Part shown: positions 1 through 9,422 of the stretch, in pieces | Numbering within the stretch: the stretch's first letter is position 1 | How the letters are laid out: every line of letters starts with the position of its first letter | Assembly: GCA_963169915.1 (NCBI GenBank) | Contig: CAUJEM010000108.1 | Span: 1-64,000, forward strand | Source of the DNA: Myxococcota bacterium | Lineage (GTDB): Bacteria; Myxococcota_A; Polyangia; Polyangiales; Polyangiaceae | Direction: 5' to 3' | Length of the DNA: 64,000 bases | Notes under the pieces: model-generated | The model's database searches: none | Seen by the model: only the letters and a program-made list of their open reading frames with translations | Told to the model about the DNA's origin: nothing | Translations under genes and position numbers: made by a program

Positions 1-814
1 CGCCGTTGCAGCGCCGCGCGCCCGGCGTGCACGTCCCCGAGCAGGCCCCGCCGCTGCAGAGGTTCGCGCACGCGCTGCCCTTCGGCTGCCACTGCCCCTG
101 CGCGCTGCACTCCTCAGGCTGCAGCCCGCTGCAGCGCAGCGCGCCCGGCTGGCAGGCCCCCACGCAGGCGCCGCCCACGCACGCCTGCCCCGTGCAGCTC
201 TCCACCTCCTCCGCCGTCACCAGATCCGCCCCGCACTCCTTGACCGTCTGCCCCTCGCAGAAGGTAGCCCCCGGCGCCTTGCCGGCGCAGGAAGGCAGGA
301 TGGGCGCGCAGAGCCCCTGGCTACCGGCGCTCGTGTCGCACTTCTCCCCCACCCGGCAGGTGCCGTTGACGTCCCAGCTCCCGTTCCGACACACGAGCTG
401 CCCACCCTGCGCGTGCCCCGCGCACGCCAGCGCCCCGTTCGGCGCGCACCGCTCCCCCAGCGTCCCCGTCCCGCCACTCCCGGGCGTTCCACCTGTCCCC
501 CCGCTCCCACTCACTCCCCCGCTCCCACTCACTCCCCCGCTCCCGCTCACTCCCCCGCTCCCGCTCACTCCCCCGCTCCCGCTCGCTCCCCCGCTCCCGC
601 TCGCTCCCCCGCTCCCGCTCACTCCCCCGCTCCCGCTCGCTCCCCCACTCCCGCTCACGCCCGCGCTCCCGCTCACTCCCCCGCTCCCGCTCACGCCCGC
701 GCCCCCGTCCACCGCGCTCAGCTCCTCGAGCTCCTCGATCCCCAGCAAGGCGTTGCACCCCGCCCCCAGCGCTACGCTCACCGCCATCACGCCCACCAGG
801 CTTCGCTTGGACAT
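1..814 (-). CDS. Cys-rich surface lipoprotein, 3' end outside window
   Basis: The reading frame starts at an ATG at 814 and stays open to the left edge, so the C-terminus is missing. Residues 1-20 are a lipoprotein signal peptide with lipobox LGAGC and Cys20 as the lipidated residue, followed by the LLGIEE segment seen in many myxobacterial lipoproteins. A Gly-Ser-Val linker of about eleven SGSGGV units follows. After it come Cys-rich modules of the type C-x-PG-x4-C-x-G and C-x2-QGQW, usual in large myxobacterial surface proteins. It probably acts as an outer-surface protein; the substrate is unknown. Lipoprotein nature and frame are seen directly; surface location is inferred. Confidence 0.8.
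   Translation of the reverse strand, partial: MSKRSLVGVMAVSVALGAGCNALLGIEELEELSAVDGGAGVSGSGGVSGSAGVSGSGGASGSGGVSGSGGASGSGGASGSGGVSGSGGVSGSGGVSGSGGVSGSGGTGGTPGSGGTGTLGERCAPNGALACAGHAQGGQLVCRNGSWDVNGTCRVGEKCDTSAGSQGLCAPILPSCAGKAPGATFCEGQTVKECGADLVTAEEVESCTGQACVGGACVGACQPGALRCSGLQPEECSAQGQWQPKGSACANLCSGGACSGTCTPGARRCNG
497..700. repeat. 18-bp tandem repeat coding a Gly-Ser linker
   Basis: About eleven near-identical 18-bp units (plus-strand core CTCCCGCTCACTCCCCCG) stand head to tail inside the lipoprotein gene. Read on the minus strand in the gene's frame they give SGSGGV. Units differ mainly at one or two bases, so copy number could change by slippage in steps of six residues without a frameshift. 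Confidence 0.9.
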
Positions 815-823
815 CGGGGCGCC

Positions 824-829
824 AATCTA
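824..829 (-). promoter_or_regulatory. -10-like element of the lipoprotein gene
   Basis: On the minus strand the sequence TGGTAGATT has TAGATT nine bases before the ATG at 814. No good -35 box is visible. It fits the TAGNNT pattern seen just upstream of several other genes in the window. Confidence 0.35.
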
Positions 830-1045
830 CCAGACCAGCCCCCGCAAGGTCACGAGGGCGCGGCGCGGGCGCGCCGCTGGAGCGCCCCAGGACGGACAGG
901 ACGACGCCGGCCGGCTCGCCCCCCCGCCTCCACGCATCTGCACCCGCACCTGCGCCCGCTCCCACCCCCGCCCCCGCGCGCTCGCCTGGTGAGGGCGTCG
1001 GCCGCCGAATCCTCGCAGCGCAGTCCCCGCCGGGGCGCGCCTCGC

Positions 1046-2929
1046 CTACCGCCTGGCTGCCGGATCCGGGCGCCACGCCTCGGCGGCCTGGAGGAGCACG
1101 GGCCAGCCCGGGGCGGCGCCTCGCCAGCGACCCGCCCCCGCGCGGCAGCGCGCTCGAGCGACGGCCACTCGCTCCGCCGTGAGGGCTGGGCCGACCTCGA
1201 GCGGCCCCAAGAGCACCGCGCAGGCCCCGGCCTCGGGCGCTGGCCACCCCGCCGCGCTCCAGATCGCCCGCGTGACCGCCCCACCCTCCTCCGCCGCCAC
1301 GATCAGGCAGGCGTCCAGGCGGCGCCGCGCGACCAGCTCGCGCCCCAGCTCGAGCGCCTCGAGCGGCGCGTCCGGCCCAGCCCCCACGGCGTGGCTCAGG
1401 GCGGTCAGGCCGAACGCGATGCTGATTTGTCCGGCGCACACGTTCGGGGAGGTGGGGACGAAGCGCCGGGGCTCCGCCCAGCGTGGACCGCGCTCGCGCA
1501 GGCGGCGAGCGAAGCGCTCGTCCTGCTCGAGCGTCGAGCTCGAGCTCGCCACGAGGACCCCCGTCCGCTCCGGCCAGCGCGCGCCTCCGCGGCGGAGCCG
1601 CGCGACCGCCGCGACCGCCAGCGCCGAGAGCGCGTCGAGCCGAGCGTGGGCGAAGCCCTCACGGACCTGAGAGGCGAGCTCCTCCGCGTCGACCGCTGTC
1701 ACCGGCTGCCCCACCGCGACGACACCGACCGCCCGCTCAGGGACCGGCTGCCCGCGCCCCAGGTGTCGCGCGAACACGAGCGCCGCGACGACGCCCCCGA
1801 AGGCCGCCGACAGCTTGAGCGCCACCTCGGGGCGCCCTGCCCGGTTGCGCTCGAGCAGCCGCAAGCCCCCCGCCGGCTCGAGCTCGCCCTCACCGAGCGC
1901 CGCGGGGAGCACCCCCCGCTCGAGCGCGTCGACGAGCGCCAAGCTCTCGAGCGCACCGGCCGCGCCCAGGCAGTGACCGATGACCGCCTTGAAGGGGTGC
2001 GCCACCGCCGCGCGGCTCCCTAGCAGCCGCGTGAGCGCCGCCGCCTCTGCGGCGTCGTTGAACGGCGTGGAGGTGGCGTGCGGGCCGACGAGCTCGACCT
2101 GCTCGGCGAGCAGCGCGGCGTCCTCCAGCGCCTCGCGCGCGGCGCGCTCGAAGCCCTGACCGGTGCGGTCCGGCGCCGTGATGTGGACGGCTTCCGAGGC
2201 CGCCGCGTGACCGCGCAGGATCGTCGCCGCCCCACCCCCGCCGAGCTCCGGGCGGACGAGGGCGAGCACCGCCGCGCCCTCCCCGAGCGCCATCCCGGCA
2301 CGCCCGACCCGAAACGGCGCCGGGACGCCGGCGCAGGTGGCGCCGAGCGCCTCGAAGCCCGCCGCGATGAACTCGCTCTGCCCATCGTAGCCGCCGGCAA
2401 AGACCACGTCGTAGCTCCCCGCCTCCAGCAGCAGCGCCGCGTGCCCGAGCGCCAGCGTCGACGAAGCGCAGGCCCCCAGCACTTGCGTCAGCCGCTGCGG
2501 CGTCATCCCGAGCGCCGCCGAGACGATCCGCAGCGGCCCAAAATACGGCGCGCGCGCCGCCTGCGACGGCGTGAGCGCTCTCCCCTCCGCGAGCGCGGTG
2601 AGCGCTGGCACCATCGCCTCCAGCCCTCCCCCCGAGGTGCCGAGCAGCACGGCGACGCGCAGTAGCCGCCAGCCGGGCAGCGCCGCGTCCAGGCCGACGG
2701 CGGCGTCGCGCAGCGCGCGCCACAGCCACGACTCCGCGCGGGAGCACCCCTCCTCGAGCGGCGCCGCGCACTGAGCGCGCCACGGCTTGGCGAAGCCCCG
2801 CGCCGCGAGCTCCGCGTCCAGGCGCACGCGCGAGTCGGGGCGCGCTCCCGGCGCACCGACGCTCACCGCGGCGCGGCCGACGCCCTGCGGAGAGACGGCG
2901 CCCCACGCCAGGAGCCGCGCGCCCCTCAC
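1046..2929 (-). CDS. Ketosynthase fused to a second degenerate ketosynthase-like half
   Basis: A beta-ketoacyl-ACP synthase-like protein of 627 residues, longer than the usual 400-430. The N-terminal thiolase-fold half keeps the complete triad: Cys154 in GACASS, His284 in PHATSTPFND and His319 in KAVIGHCLGAAG. From about residue 420 a second KS N-terminal-like segment follows; it has a VCAGQISIAFG stretch where the nucleophile motif would be, and no recognisable active site. The start is a GTG at 2929 that overlaps the upstream stop (GTGA), so it is translationally coupled to the preceding KS. It should condense acyl chains on the ACP encoded two genes upstream. The product is unknown; a fatty acid-like, polyene or other specialised lipid is possible. 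Confidence 0.82.
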   Translation of the reverse strand: MRGARLLAWGAVSPQGVGRAAVSVGAPGARPDSRVRLDAELAARGFAKPWRAQCAAPLEEGCSRAESWLWRALRDAAVGLDAALPGWRLLRVAVLLGTSGGGLEAMVPALTALAEGRALTPSQAARAPYFGPLRIVSAALGMTPQRLTQVLGACASSTLALGHAALLLEAGSYDVVFAGGYDGQSEFIAAGFEALGATCAGVPAPFRVGRAGMALGEGAAVLALVRPELGGGGAATILRGHAAASEAVHITAPDRTGQGFERAAREALEDAALLAEQVELVGPHATSTPFNDAAEAAALTRLLGSRAAVAHPFKAVIGHCLGAAGALESLALVDALERGVLPAALGEGELEPAGGLRLLERNRAGRPEVALKLSAAFGGVVAALVFARHLGRGQPVPERAVGVVAVGQPVTAVDAEELASQVREGFAHARLDALSALAVAAVARLRRGGARWPERTGVLVASSSSTLEQDERFARRLRERGPRWAEPRRFVPTSPNVCAGQISIAFGLTALSHAVGAGPDAPLEALELGRELVARRRLDACLIVAAEEGGAVTRAIWSAAGWPAPEAGACAVLLGPLEVGPALTAERVAVARARCRAGAGRWRGAAPGWPVLLQAAEAWRPDPAARR

Positions 2930-5022
2930 CCCGGCGCCTCGAGGAGGTACAGCCCGCAGCCCTCGCGCTGCACGTTGACGCACAGCACCTGGGGCGCTCC
3001 AGCCGCCACCAGCGCGAGCCCCTGGAGGAGCGCCGGGACGCCCGACGCGCCCGAGGGCCGTCCCGGCGCCAGCTCGAGCGGCAAGAGCCCACGCCACGCG
3101 CTCCCCTCGAGCTCGCGCTCGAGCGCCGCGCGCGCGCTGGTGGTGACGAGACGCGCACCCGGGCGAGGCTCCGGGAGCCGCGCCGCCGACCGGCCTCGCT
3201 CGACGAGCTCACTCACGACGAGCCGCGCCAGCGCCGGCGCCCCGCGCCGCGCCACGCTCGCGCGCCGCTCCAAGAGCAACAGCAGCCCAAGCTCCGCGCC
3301 GCAGCGCGCCGCGCCCTCGGCTTCGAACACTCGCGCCGTCAGCTCGTCCGCCGGCTCGCACACGCCGACCAGGGCCGCGGCGCGCTCGCCGGTGAGCAGC
3401 AGGCATCGACCGACGCTCAAGCTCGCCTCGAGCCCCAACGCGCCCGCACTGGTGCTGACGGCCGCGCCCTCGAGCCCCAGGTAGATGGCCGCGTTGCTCA
3501 CCGCGGCGCTGGGCAGCAGGTGCGGAAACTCCGCCGGCGGCAGCCTCCGCGGCCCCTGCTCATGCAGCCGCCGCAGCAGGGCGGCGGTGCGGCCCACGTT
3601 GCCGTGCGCCTGCGCGACGACCAGGCCGAGCGCGCGCCGCTCCGCCGCTGGCAAGGCCGCGCGCTCGAGCAGCCGCTCACCCAGCGCGCCGAGCCACGCC
3701 GAGGCGCGGTCGAAGCGGCGAGAGCGCGCTGGCTCGAGCAGCGCCAGCGGGTCGGCCGGCCCGCCCTCGGTCGTCACGAAGGCGCTGACGTAGACCTCAT
3801 CCAGCGGCGGCGCCGGCGACGGCTCCGGCTCCGCCGCCGCGAAGGCGAGCACCGCGCCGGTCCCTCCGAAGCCGAAGGAGCTCGACAGCGCCGCGCGGAG
3901 CGGCGCTCGGCGACCGTGGCCCACGACGTAGTCCACCGCTCCCGGCAGCTCCGGCCGAGTGAGCCCCAGCGTCGGCGGGGCGACGCCCTGCTCGAGCGCC
4001 AGCACCGTCACCACCGCCTCGAGCGCGCCGGCCGCGCCGAGGGTGTGCCCGAGCTGCGGCTTGCTGGAGGAGACCAAGACCCGCGCGGCGTGCGCCCCGA
4101 GCGCCTCGCCGAGGCCGCGCAGCTCCGCGCCGTCGTTGTGGGGCGTCCCCGTGCCGTGCGCGTTGACGTAGTCCACGTCCTCGGGCGCCCAGCCCGCGCT
4201 GCCGAGCGCCTCGGTCACCAGCCGCGCCTGCAGCCGCCCGGAGGGCTCCGGCTGGGTGATGTGGTGCGCCTCCCCACCCTCCGCGCCCCCGACGAGCCAC
4301 GCGCGCACCCGCGCGGCCCCGGCGCGCGCGGCGGCGCGCGGCACGAGGACCAGAAACGCCGCGCCCTCCCCCAAGCTGAGCCCCGCCCGCGCGGCGTCGA
4401 AGGGGCGCGAGGCGTGGGTATCGAGCGCACCGAGCGCGTCGAAGCCCGCGAAGGTGAGCCGACAGAGGGCGTCGGTGCCCCCCACGAGCACGCAGCGCGC
4501 GAGCCCCTGCCGGAGCCAGCGCGCGGCCTGGAGGATCGCCAGCGCGCTGCTGGAGCACGCGCTGCACAGCGTGAGCTGTCGCTCGAGGTCCGGCAAGAGC
4601 TCGCTCAAGCGCCGCGCGGTGCTCGAGGTCGGATACGAGGCGAGCACGCTCTCCCGCGTGAGCAAGGCCTCGGGCGCGGTGGCCAGCAGGGGCTCGGCCT
4701 CCAGCATGCCGCCCGTCGTGGCGCCCACGATCAGGCCGTCCACGCGAGGATGCCCGGCGTCGGCCAGCGCCTCCTCCGCCGCCAGCTTGGCCATGGCGTC
4801 GCTCCTCGACCAGCCGGCCTCCAGCAGGGGCTCGAGGCGCCGCTCGACCTCGGGCGAGAGCACGGCGGCGACGCGGCAGCGCTGCTCGGCGACGTCGAAG
4901 CTCCGCGGCGTCGTGAGCCGCTGCTCGCCCGCCAGGAGCCGAGCGTACATCGGCTCCGCCCCAGCCCCGAGCGCCGTGACCGCACCAACCCCGGTGACGG
5001 CGAAGGCGTCGTGGCGGCTCAT
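2926..5022 (-). CDS. Beta-ketoacyl-ACP synthase with appended KS-like half
   Basis: The protein has 698 residues. Positions 1-400 form a FabF-like ketosynthase with Cys156 (SACSSS), His289 (NAHGTGTPHND) and His326 (QLGHTLGAAGA), so it should be active. Residues about 407-698 resemble a second KS fold; its nucleophile-elbow region reads STSAGALG and lacks the cysteine, as in chain-length-factor-like partners. The ATG at 5022 overlaps the stop of the ACP gene (ATGA). The order ACP, KS, KS recalls type II fatty acid, aryl-polyene and polyketide clusters, but no ketoreductase, dehydratase or acyltransferase adjoins it. The duplicated architecture shared with its downstream neighbour suggests descent from one ancestral double gene. 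Confidence 0.85.
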   Translation of the reverse strand: MSRHDAFAVTGVGAVTALGAGAEPMYARLLAGEQRLTTPRSFDVAEQRCRVAAVLSPEVERRLEPLLEAGWSRSDAMAKLAAEEALADAGHPRVDGLIVGATTGGMLEAEPLLATAPEALLTRESVLASYPTSSTARRLSELLPDLERQLTLCSACSSSALAILQAARWLRQGLARCVLVGGTDALCRLTFAGFDALGALDTHASRPFDAARAGLSLGEGAAFLVLVPRAAARAGAARVRAWLVGGAEGGEAHHITQPEPSGRLQARLVTEALGSAGWAPEDVDYVNAHGTGTPHNDGAELRGLGEALGAHAARVLVSSSKPQLGHTLGAAGALEAVVTVLALEQGVAPPTLGLTRPELPGAVDYVVGHGRRAPLRAALSSSFGFGGTGAVLAFAAAEPEPSPAPPLDEVYVSAFVTTEGGPADPLALLEPARSRRFDRASAWLGALGERLLERAALPAAERRALGLVVAQAHGNVGRTAALLRRLHEQGPRRLPPAEFPHLLPSAAVSNAAIYLGLEGAAVSTSAGALGLEASLSVGRCLLLTGERAAALVGVCEPADELTARVFEAEGAARCGAELGLLLLLERRASVARRGAPALARLVVSELVERGRSAARLPEPRPGARLVTTSARAALERELEGSAWRGLLPLELAPGRPSGASGVPALLQGLALVAAGAPQVLCVNVQREGCGLYLLEAPG

Positions 5023-5288
5023 GGGGGCGGCAGCCGTGCCTCGATGAAGCGCGCCAGGGCGGCGATGGAGGCGAAGGCCGGCTTCGCCTCCTCGCCCTCG
5101 GGCACCTCCACGCCGAAGCGATCTTCGATGGCCATGGCGAGCTGCAGCGCGTCCAAGGAGTCGAGCCCGAGCCCCGCGCCGAACAGGGGCGCGTCGTCCT
5201 CGATGGCCTCGGGCGTGTGCGCCCTGAGATCCAGCTCCTGGATGATGAGCTCCTTCAGGGCCTGCCGGAGGGCTGCTTGTCCTGCCAT
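5019..5288 (-). CDS. Acyl carrier protein
   Basis: An 89-residue acidic helical protein with the phosphopantetheine attachment motif GLDSLDA (Ser44). Length and pattern fit type II acyl carrier proteins. It would carry the growing acyl chain to the two ketosynthases encoded immediately downstream. It overlaps the next gene by ATGA and is preceded by a 92-base gap with a -10-like TAGGCT nine bases before its ATG, so the three genes may form their own transcript. Probably a dedicated carrier rather than the housekeeping AcpP, because of its neighbours and because it lacks the typical AcpP motif DSLDTVE. Confidence 0.9.
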   Translation of the reverse strand: MAGQAALRQALKELIIQELDLRAHTPEAIEDDAPLFGAGLGLDSLDALQLAMAIEDRFGVEVPEGEEAKPAFASIAALARFIEARLPPP

Positions 5289-5297
5289 CGAGCGCCG

Positions 5298-5303
5298 AGC
5301 CTA
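5298..5303 (-). promoter_or_regulatory. -10-like element of the ACP-KS-KS operon
   Basis: Minus strand GTTGTAGGCT places TAGGCT nine bases before the ATG at 5288. A start point about seven bases further on would lie almost at the start codon. No convincing -35 element. Confidence 0.4.
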
Positions 5304-5380
5304 CAACACGGGGCTGCCGCTGCCACTGCTCGGTGCGTGACGGCAGCGACCGCGCCGGTAGCCTCGGCGTCCCTCGCGCG

Positions 5381-6418
<1,038 letters not shown>

Positions 6419-6531
6419 GGCAGCCCTGCATAGCCCAGCGGCTGACGTCGAGCCAAGCTCGTATCGGCGCTTGCGCGCGGCAGGCCCACCGTGTAAGTGC
6501 GAGCCGGCGCGGCTTCGCCGTGGCGGCAGGC

Positions 6532-7515
6532 ATGACCGGAACGCTGCGAAAGGTGCTGATCGCCATGCTGCTGGGCATGGCGCTGTACGTCGCCTACGGC
6601 CTCTACACCGGGTATGAAGCCATCCGCGCCAGCCTGGCGAGCTTTCACTGGTCCGCCTTCGCGGCGGCCCTCGGCCTGGCCAGCTTCAACTACGGGCTGC
6701 GCTTCCTCAAGTGGGAGTACTACCTGCGCCGCCTGGAGATCCGGGGCGTCCCCAAGCTCGACAGCCTGCTCATCTTCTTGTCCGGCTTCGTCCTCACGGT
6801 CAGCCCCGGCAAGGTCGGGGAGGTCTTCAAGAGCGCGGTGCTGGAGGAGACGCACCGCGTCCCGCTCGAGCGCACCGCCCCCATCGTCATCGCGGAGCGG
6901 CTGACGGACGTCATCGGCGTGGTGGTCCTCATCGCCTTCGGCAGCGCCAGCTTCTCGGGTGGGCTCGGGTGGGCGCTCGCGGGCGGCGCGCTCGTACTCC
7001 TCGGACTGGGGCTCATCTTCTGGCGGCGCCCCAGCGACGCGCTGCTCGCGAGCCTGGAGCGTCACCCGAAGCTCGGCGCGCGGCTCGCCCCCCGGGTCCG
7101 CGAGGGCGTGGAGTCCCTGCGCGCCATCGCGACCCCGAGCAGCCTGCTCCTCCCCAGCGCGCTGTCGGTGCTCGCCTGGGGCTGCGAGGGGCTGGCGCTC
7201 CAGGTGCTGCTCCTGGGCTTCGGGAGCTCGGCTCCCCTGGGGCTGTCCCTGTTCTTCTACTCCACGGCCACCCTCGCGGGCGCCATCATCCCCGTCCCGG
7301 GCGGCCTCGGGGTGACGGAGGGGCTGCTGCGGGAGCAGCTCTTTCACCTCGGCCAAGTGCCGGAGGGAGTGGCCACCTCGGCCATGATCCTGGTGCGCTT
7401 CGCGACGCTCTGGTGGGCCGTGCTGGTGGGCTTCGCGGCCCTGGCCCTGCTCAAGGCGCGCTTCCCACGGCTGCTCACCCAGCCCAGCGCGGAGGTCCGG
7501 CCGGGTGCGCGCTGA
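6532..7515 (+). CDS. Integral membrane protein, LPG-synthase TM / UPF0104 family
   Basis: About 327 residues with six to eight hydrophobic segments. Conserved elements of the flippase-like transmembrane region of lysylphosphatidylglycerol synthases (UPF0104) are visible: [13 protein letters not shown] near the N-terminus, [23 protein letters not shown] and [13 protein letters not shown]. It lacks the catalytic C-terminal GNAT domain of MprF, so a role in lipid or glycolipid translocation or a glycosyltransferase-like activity is possible but unproven. The ATG at 6532 is chosen; a GTG at 6520 in the same frame is the alternative. The LRR gene overlaps its 3' end, which suggests co-transcription. 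Confidence 0.8.
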   Translation: MTGTLRKVLIAMLLGMALYVAYGLYTGYEAIRASLASFHWSAFAAALGLASFNYGLRFLKWEYYLRRLEIRGVPKLDSLLIFLSGFVLTVSPGKVGEVFKSAVLEETHRVPLERTAPIVIAERLTDVIGVVVLIAFGSASFSGGLGWALAGGALVLLGLGLIFWRRPSDALLASLERHPKLGARLAPRVREGVESLRAIATPSSLLLPSALSVLAWGCEGLALQVLLLGFGSSAPLGLSLFFYSTATLAGAIIPVPGGLGVTEGLLREQLFHLGQVPEGVATSAMILVRFATLWWAVLVGFAALALLKARFPRLLTQPSAEVRPGAR

Positions 7516-8179
7516 GCGGCTCATGGTGCTGCTGGGAGCGCTCCTCGGGGTGCGCTGCGGCGGCCCCCCGCCGGCCCTCCCGCCCGAGGGCGCCAGCGCT
7601 CGCCCCACCGAGCGCACGCTGCGCGTCGACGAGGCCCGCAGCGTCAGCGCGCTGCTCGGTCAGCTCGGCCCCAGCGCGCTCCTGGGCGTCACCCACCTGG
7701 ATCTCGGGGGGCTCGGGCTCGGCCCGGAGCTCGGCTTCGCGCTCGCGAGCACGCCCTCGCTCTCCGGGCTCCGCGGCCTCGACCTGAGCGACAATGACCT
7801 CGGGGCCGACGGGGTCACCGCCCTCGCCCACGCCGAGGTCCTCAGCTCACTGACCGCGCTGGATCTCGGCGGAAATGATCTCGGAGACGCCGGCGCCATC
7901 GTCCTCTCGCAGTCGAGCGCGCTCAGCGGGCTGCGCCAGCTCGACCTCAGCGGCAACTCCATCGGCGACCGCGGGGTCGCGGCGCTGGTGCGCGGCACGC
8001 TCCAGCAGCTCGAGGCGCTCGATCTCTCCATGAACGACTTCGGAGCCGCGGGGGCGGCGGCCCTGAGCCGGCCGGAGGCGCTGCCCCGACTCCAGGGGCT
8101 CGAGCTCGTCGGGGTCGCGCTCGGCGCCGAGGCCCGCGCGCAGCTCGACCGGCGCTGGGGCCAGCGCGTGCGCTACTGA
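7505..8179 (+). CDS. Leucine-rich repeat protein, secreted
   Basis: The protein has 224 residues with an N-terminal hydrophobic segment and then five or six leucine-rich repeats of the ribonuclease-inhibitor type (LRQLDLSGNSIGDRGVAAL and similar, about every 28 residues). The hydrophobic segment ends in GVRC, a poor lipobox, so simple export or lipidation are both possible. The GTG at 7505 is chosen because GGAGGT lies eight bases before it; the start overlaps the upstream stop by 11 bases. LRR domains mediate protein binding; the partner is unknown. Confidence 0.8.
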   Translation: MRAERLMVLLGALLGVRCGGPPPALPPEGASARPTERTLRVDEARSVSALLGQLGPSALLGVTHLDLGGLGLGPELGFALASTPSLSGLRGLDLSDNDLGADGVTALAHAEVLSSLTALDLGGNDLGDAGAIVLSQSSALSGLRQLDLSGNSIGDRGVAALVRGTLQQLEALDLSMNDFGAAGAAALSRPEALPRLQGLELVGVALGAEARAQLDRRWGQRVRY

Positions 8180-8181
8180 GC

Positions 8182-9156
8182 TCAGCGCGGCGTGAGCGCG
8201 CGCAGCGCGGCCAAGGCCTCGCTGAGATCCCGGGGCCACGGCGCCTCGAAGCGCAGCGCCTCGCCCGTGACCGGGTGCAGGAAGCCGAGCGTCGCCGCGT
8301 GCAAGGCCTGACGACCGAGCCGCGCCGCGATCTGCGCCACCGCGGGGGACCGCGGCGCCCGCCCGAGCCCGTAGAGCGCGTCGGCGAGCAGCGGGGTGTG
8401 CAGGCGCTCGCTCAGGTGGACGCGCAGCTGGTGCGTCCGCCCCGTCTCCAGCCGGCACCGCACGAGCGCCACCTCACCGCCCGCGAGCGCGCTGGCCTCG
8501 AGGACGTGCGTCACCGCCCGCTTGCCCTCGCGCACGGCGCTCGAGAAGCGCAGCCGCGCCTGGGGGTGCCGCCCGTGCAGGCTCTCCACGCGGCCGAGCG
8601 GGGGAACGCCCAGGGTCAGGGCGTGATACTGCCGCTCCATCGAGTGACGCGCGAGCTGCTGCTTGAGCCCCTCGCGCACCTTGGCGCTCTTGGCGACGAC
8701 GAGCAGGCCGCTCGTGTCCTTGTCGATCCGGTGCACGATGCCGGGGCGCACGGGGCTGGCTGGCTCCTCGCCGAGCAGCTCGGCCGTGACGCTGCCGCGC
8801 GCGATGAGCCCGTTGACCAGCGTCCCTGTGACGTGCCCCCGCGCCGGGTGGACGACCACGCCCGCCGGCTTGTCCACGACGAGCAGGTGCTCGTCCTCGA
8901 AGACGACCTCGAACGGGACGCTGGCGTCCGGCGCAGCCTCGCTGGGCGGCGGCGCGCCCTCCTCCACCTCGACCACCACGCCCCCCGCGACGAGCTCACG
9001 CGGCCCGCACACCCGCCCCCCGATGCTGACCCGCCCCTCACTCAACCAGCGCTGGATCGTCGCGCGCGACACGTCCTCGTAGACGCTGGCGAGCAGCTTG
9101 TCGATGCGCCCCCGCCCGCCCTGGCTGGGCTCAGGGAGCGTGAGCCGGCGCGGCAA
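8182..9156 (-). CDS. RluD-family 23S rRNA pseudouridine synthase
   Basis: A protein of 324 residues with an N-terminal S4 RNA-binding domain (about 15-75, RIDKLLASVYEDVSRATIQ) and an RluA/RluD catalytic domain. The catalytic aspartate is in HRIDKDTSGLL, and the family motifs VVDKPAGVVVHPA and GRTHQLRVHL are intact. It isomerises uridines in 23S rRNA; RluD itself targets helix 69, but target specificity cannot be read here. The start appears to be TTG at 9156, three bases after the upstream stop, so it is the last gene of a coupled four-gene operon beginning with Maf. Confidence 0.92.
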   Translation of the reverse strand: MPRRLTLPEPSQGGRGRIDKLLASVYEDVSRATIQRWLSEGRVSIGGRVCGPRELVAGGVVVEVEEGAPPPSEAAPDASVPFEVVFEDEHLLVVDKPAGVVVHPARGHVTGTLVNGLIARGSVTAELLGEEPASPVRPGIVHRIDKDTSGLLVVAKSAKVREGLKQQLARHSMERQYHALTLGVPPLGRVESLHGRHPQARLRFSSAVREGKRAVTHVLEASALAGGEVALVRCRLETGRTHQLRVHLSERLHTPLLADALYGLGRAPRSPAVAQIAARLGRQALHAATLGFLHPVTGEALRFEAPWPRDLSEALAALRALTPR

Positions 9157-9158
9157 CG

Positions 9159-9422
9159 CTACCAGAGGGGGCTCTTGATGTGCCCCTTGGACTTGACGAG
9201 CAAATCCACCAGCGCGCGATCATAAAAATTGCGGGAGTAGAGCTCCGGCGCCACGCGGCTCTTGTAGAGCGCACGCCCCTCCTCGATCTCCTCCGCGAGC
9301 ACCTCGAACAGCTCATCGCCCTCGATGCCCTTGATGATCTTCTCCTCGTTGTAGAGCGATAGATCACTTGCGATGGCGCGGGCCAGACGGCGGGCGGCCT
9401 CTTCAGACTCGACGAGCGGCAT
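9159..9422 (-). CDS. Small conserved cytoplasmic protein of unknown function
   Basis: An 87-residue, mostly helical and acidic protein with no signal peptide or membrane segment. The ATG at 9422 has a strong ribosome binding site (AAAAGGAG, about eight bases upstream). The first 20 bases lie inside the 3' end of the upstream glycosyltransferase gene, and the stop is followed after two bases by the RluD gene, so it is a true operon member. No family is recognised with certainty. The pattern NEEKI-x2-GIEGDELFE and the C-terminal RALVDLLVKSKGHIKSPLW look conserved rather than random coding. Confidence 0.75.
   Translation of the reverse strand: MPLVESEEAARRLARAIASDLSLYNEEKIIKGIEGDELFEVLAEEIEEGRALYKSRVAPELYSRNFYDRALVDLLVKSKGHIKSPLW

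Noticed and set aside
497-700. Possible CRISPR array
   Set aside because: Units are 18 bp, contiguous and without unique spacers; they encode a repeated linker in frame.
413-2023. 536-residue plus-strand open frame over the lipoprotein and KS genes
   Set aside because: Arg/Pro-rich translation without domain motifs; it is the complement of better supported genes in a GC-rich genome where antisense frames stay open.
3520-5340. 606-residue plus-strand frame opposite the first KS gene
   Set aside because: Low-complexity Arg-rich product; the minus strand has complete KS motifs and coupled starts.
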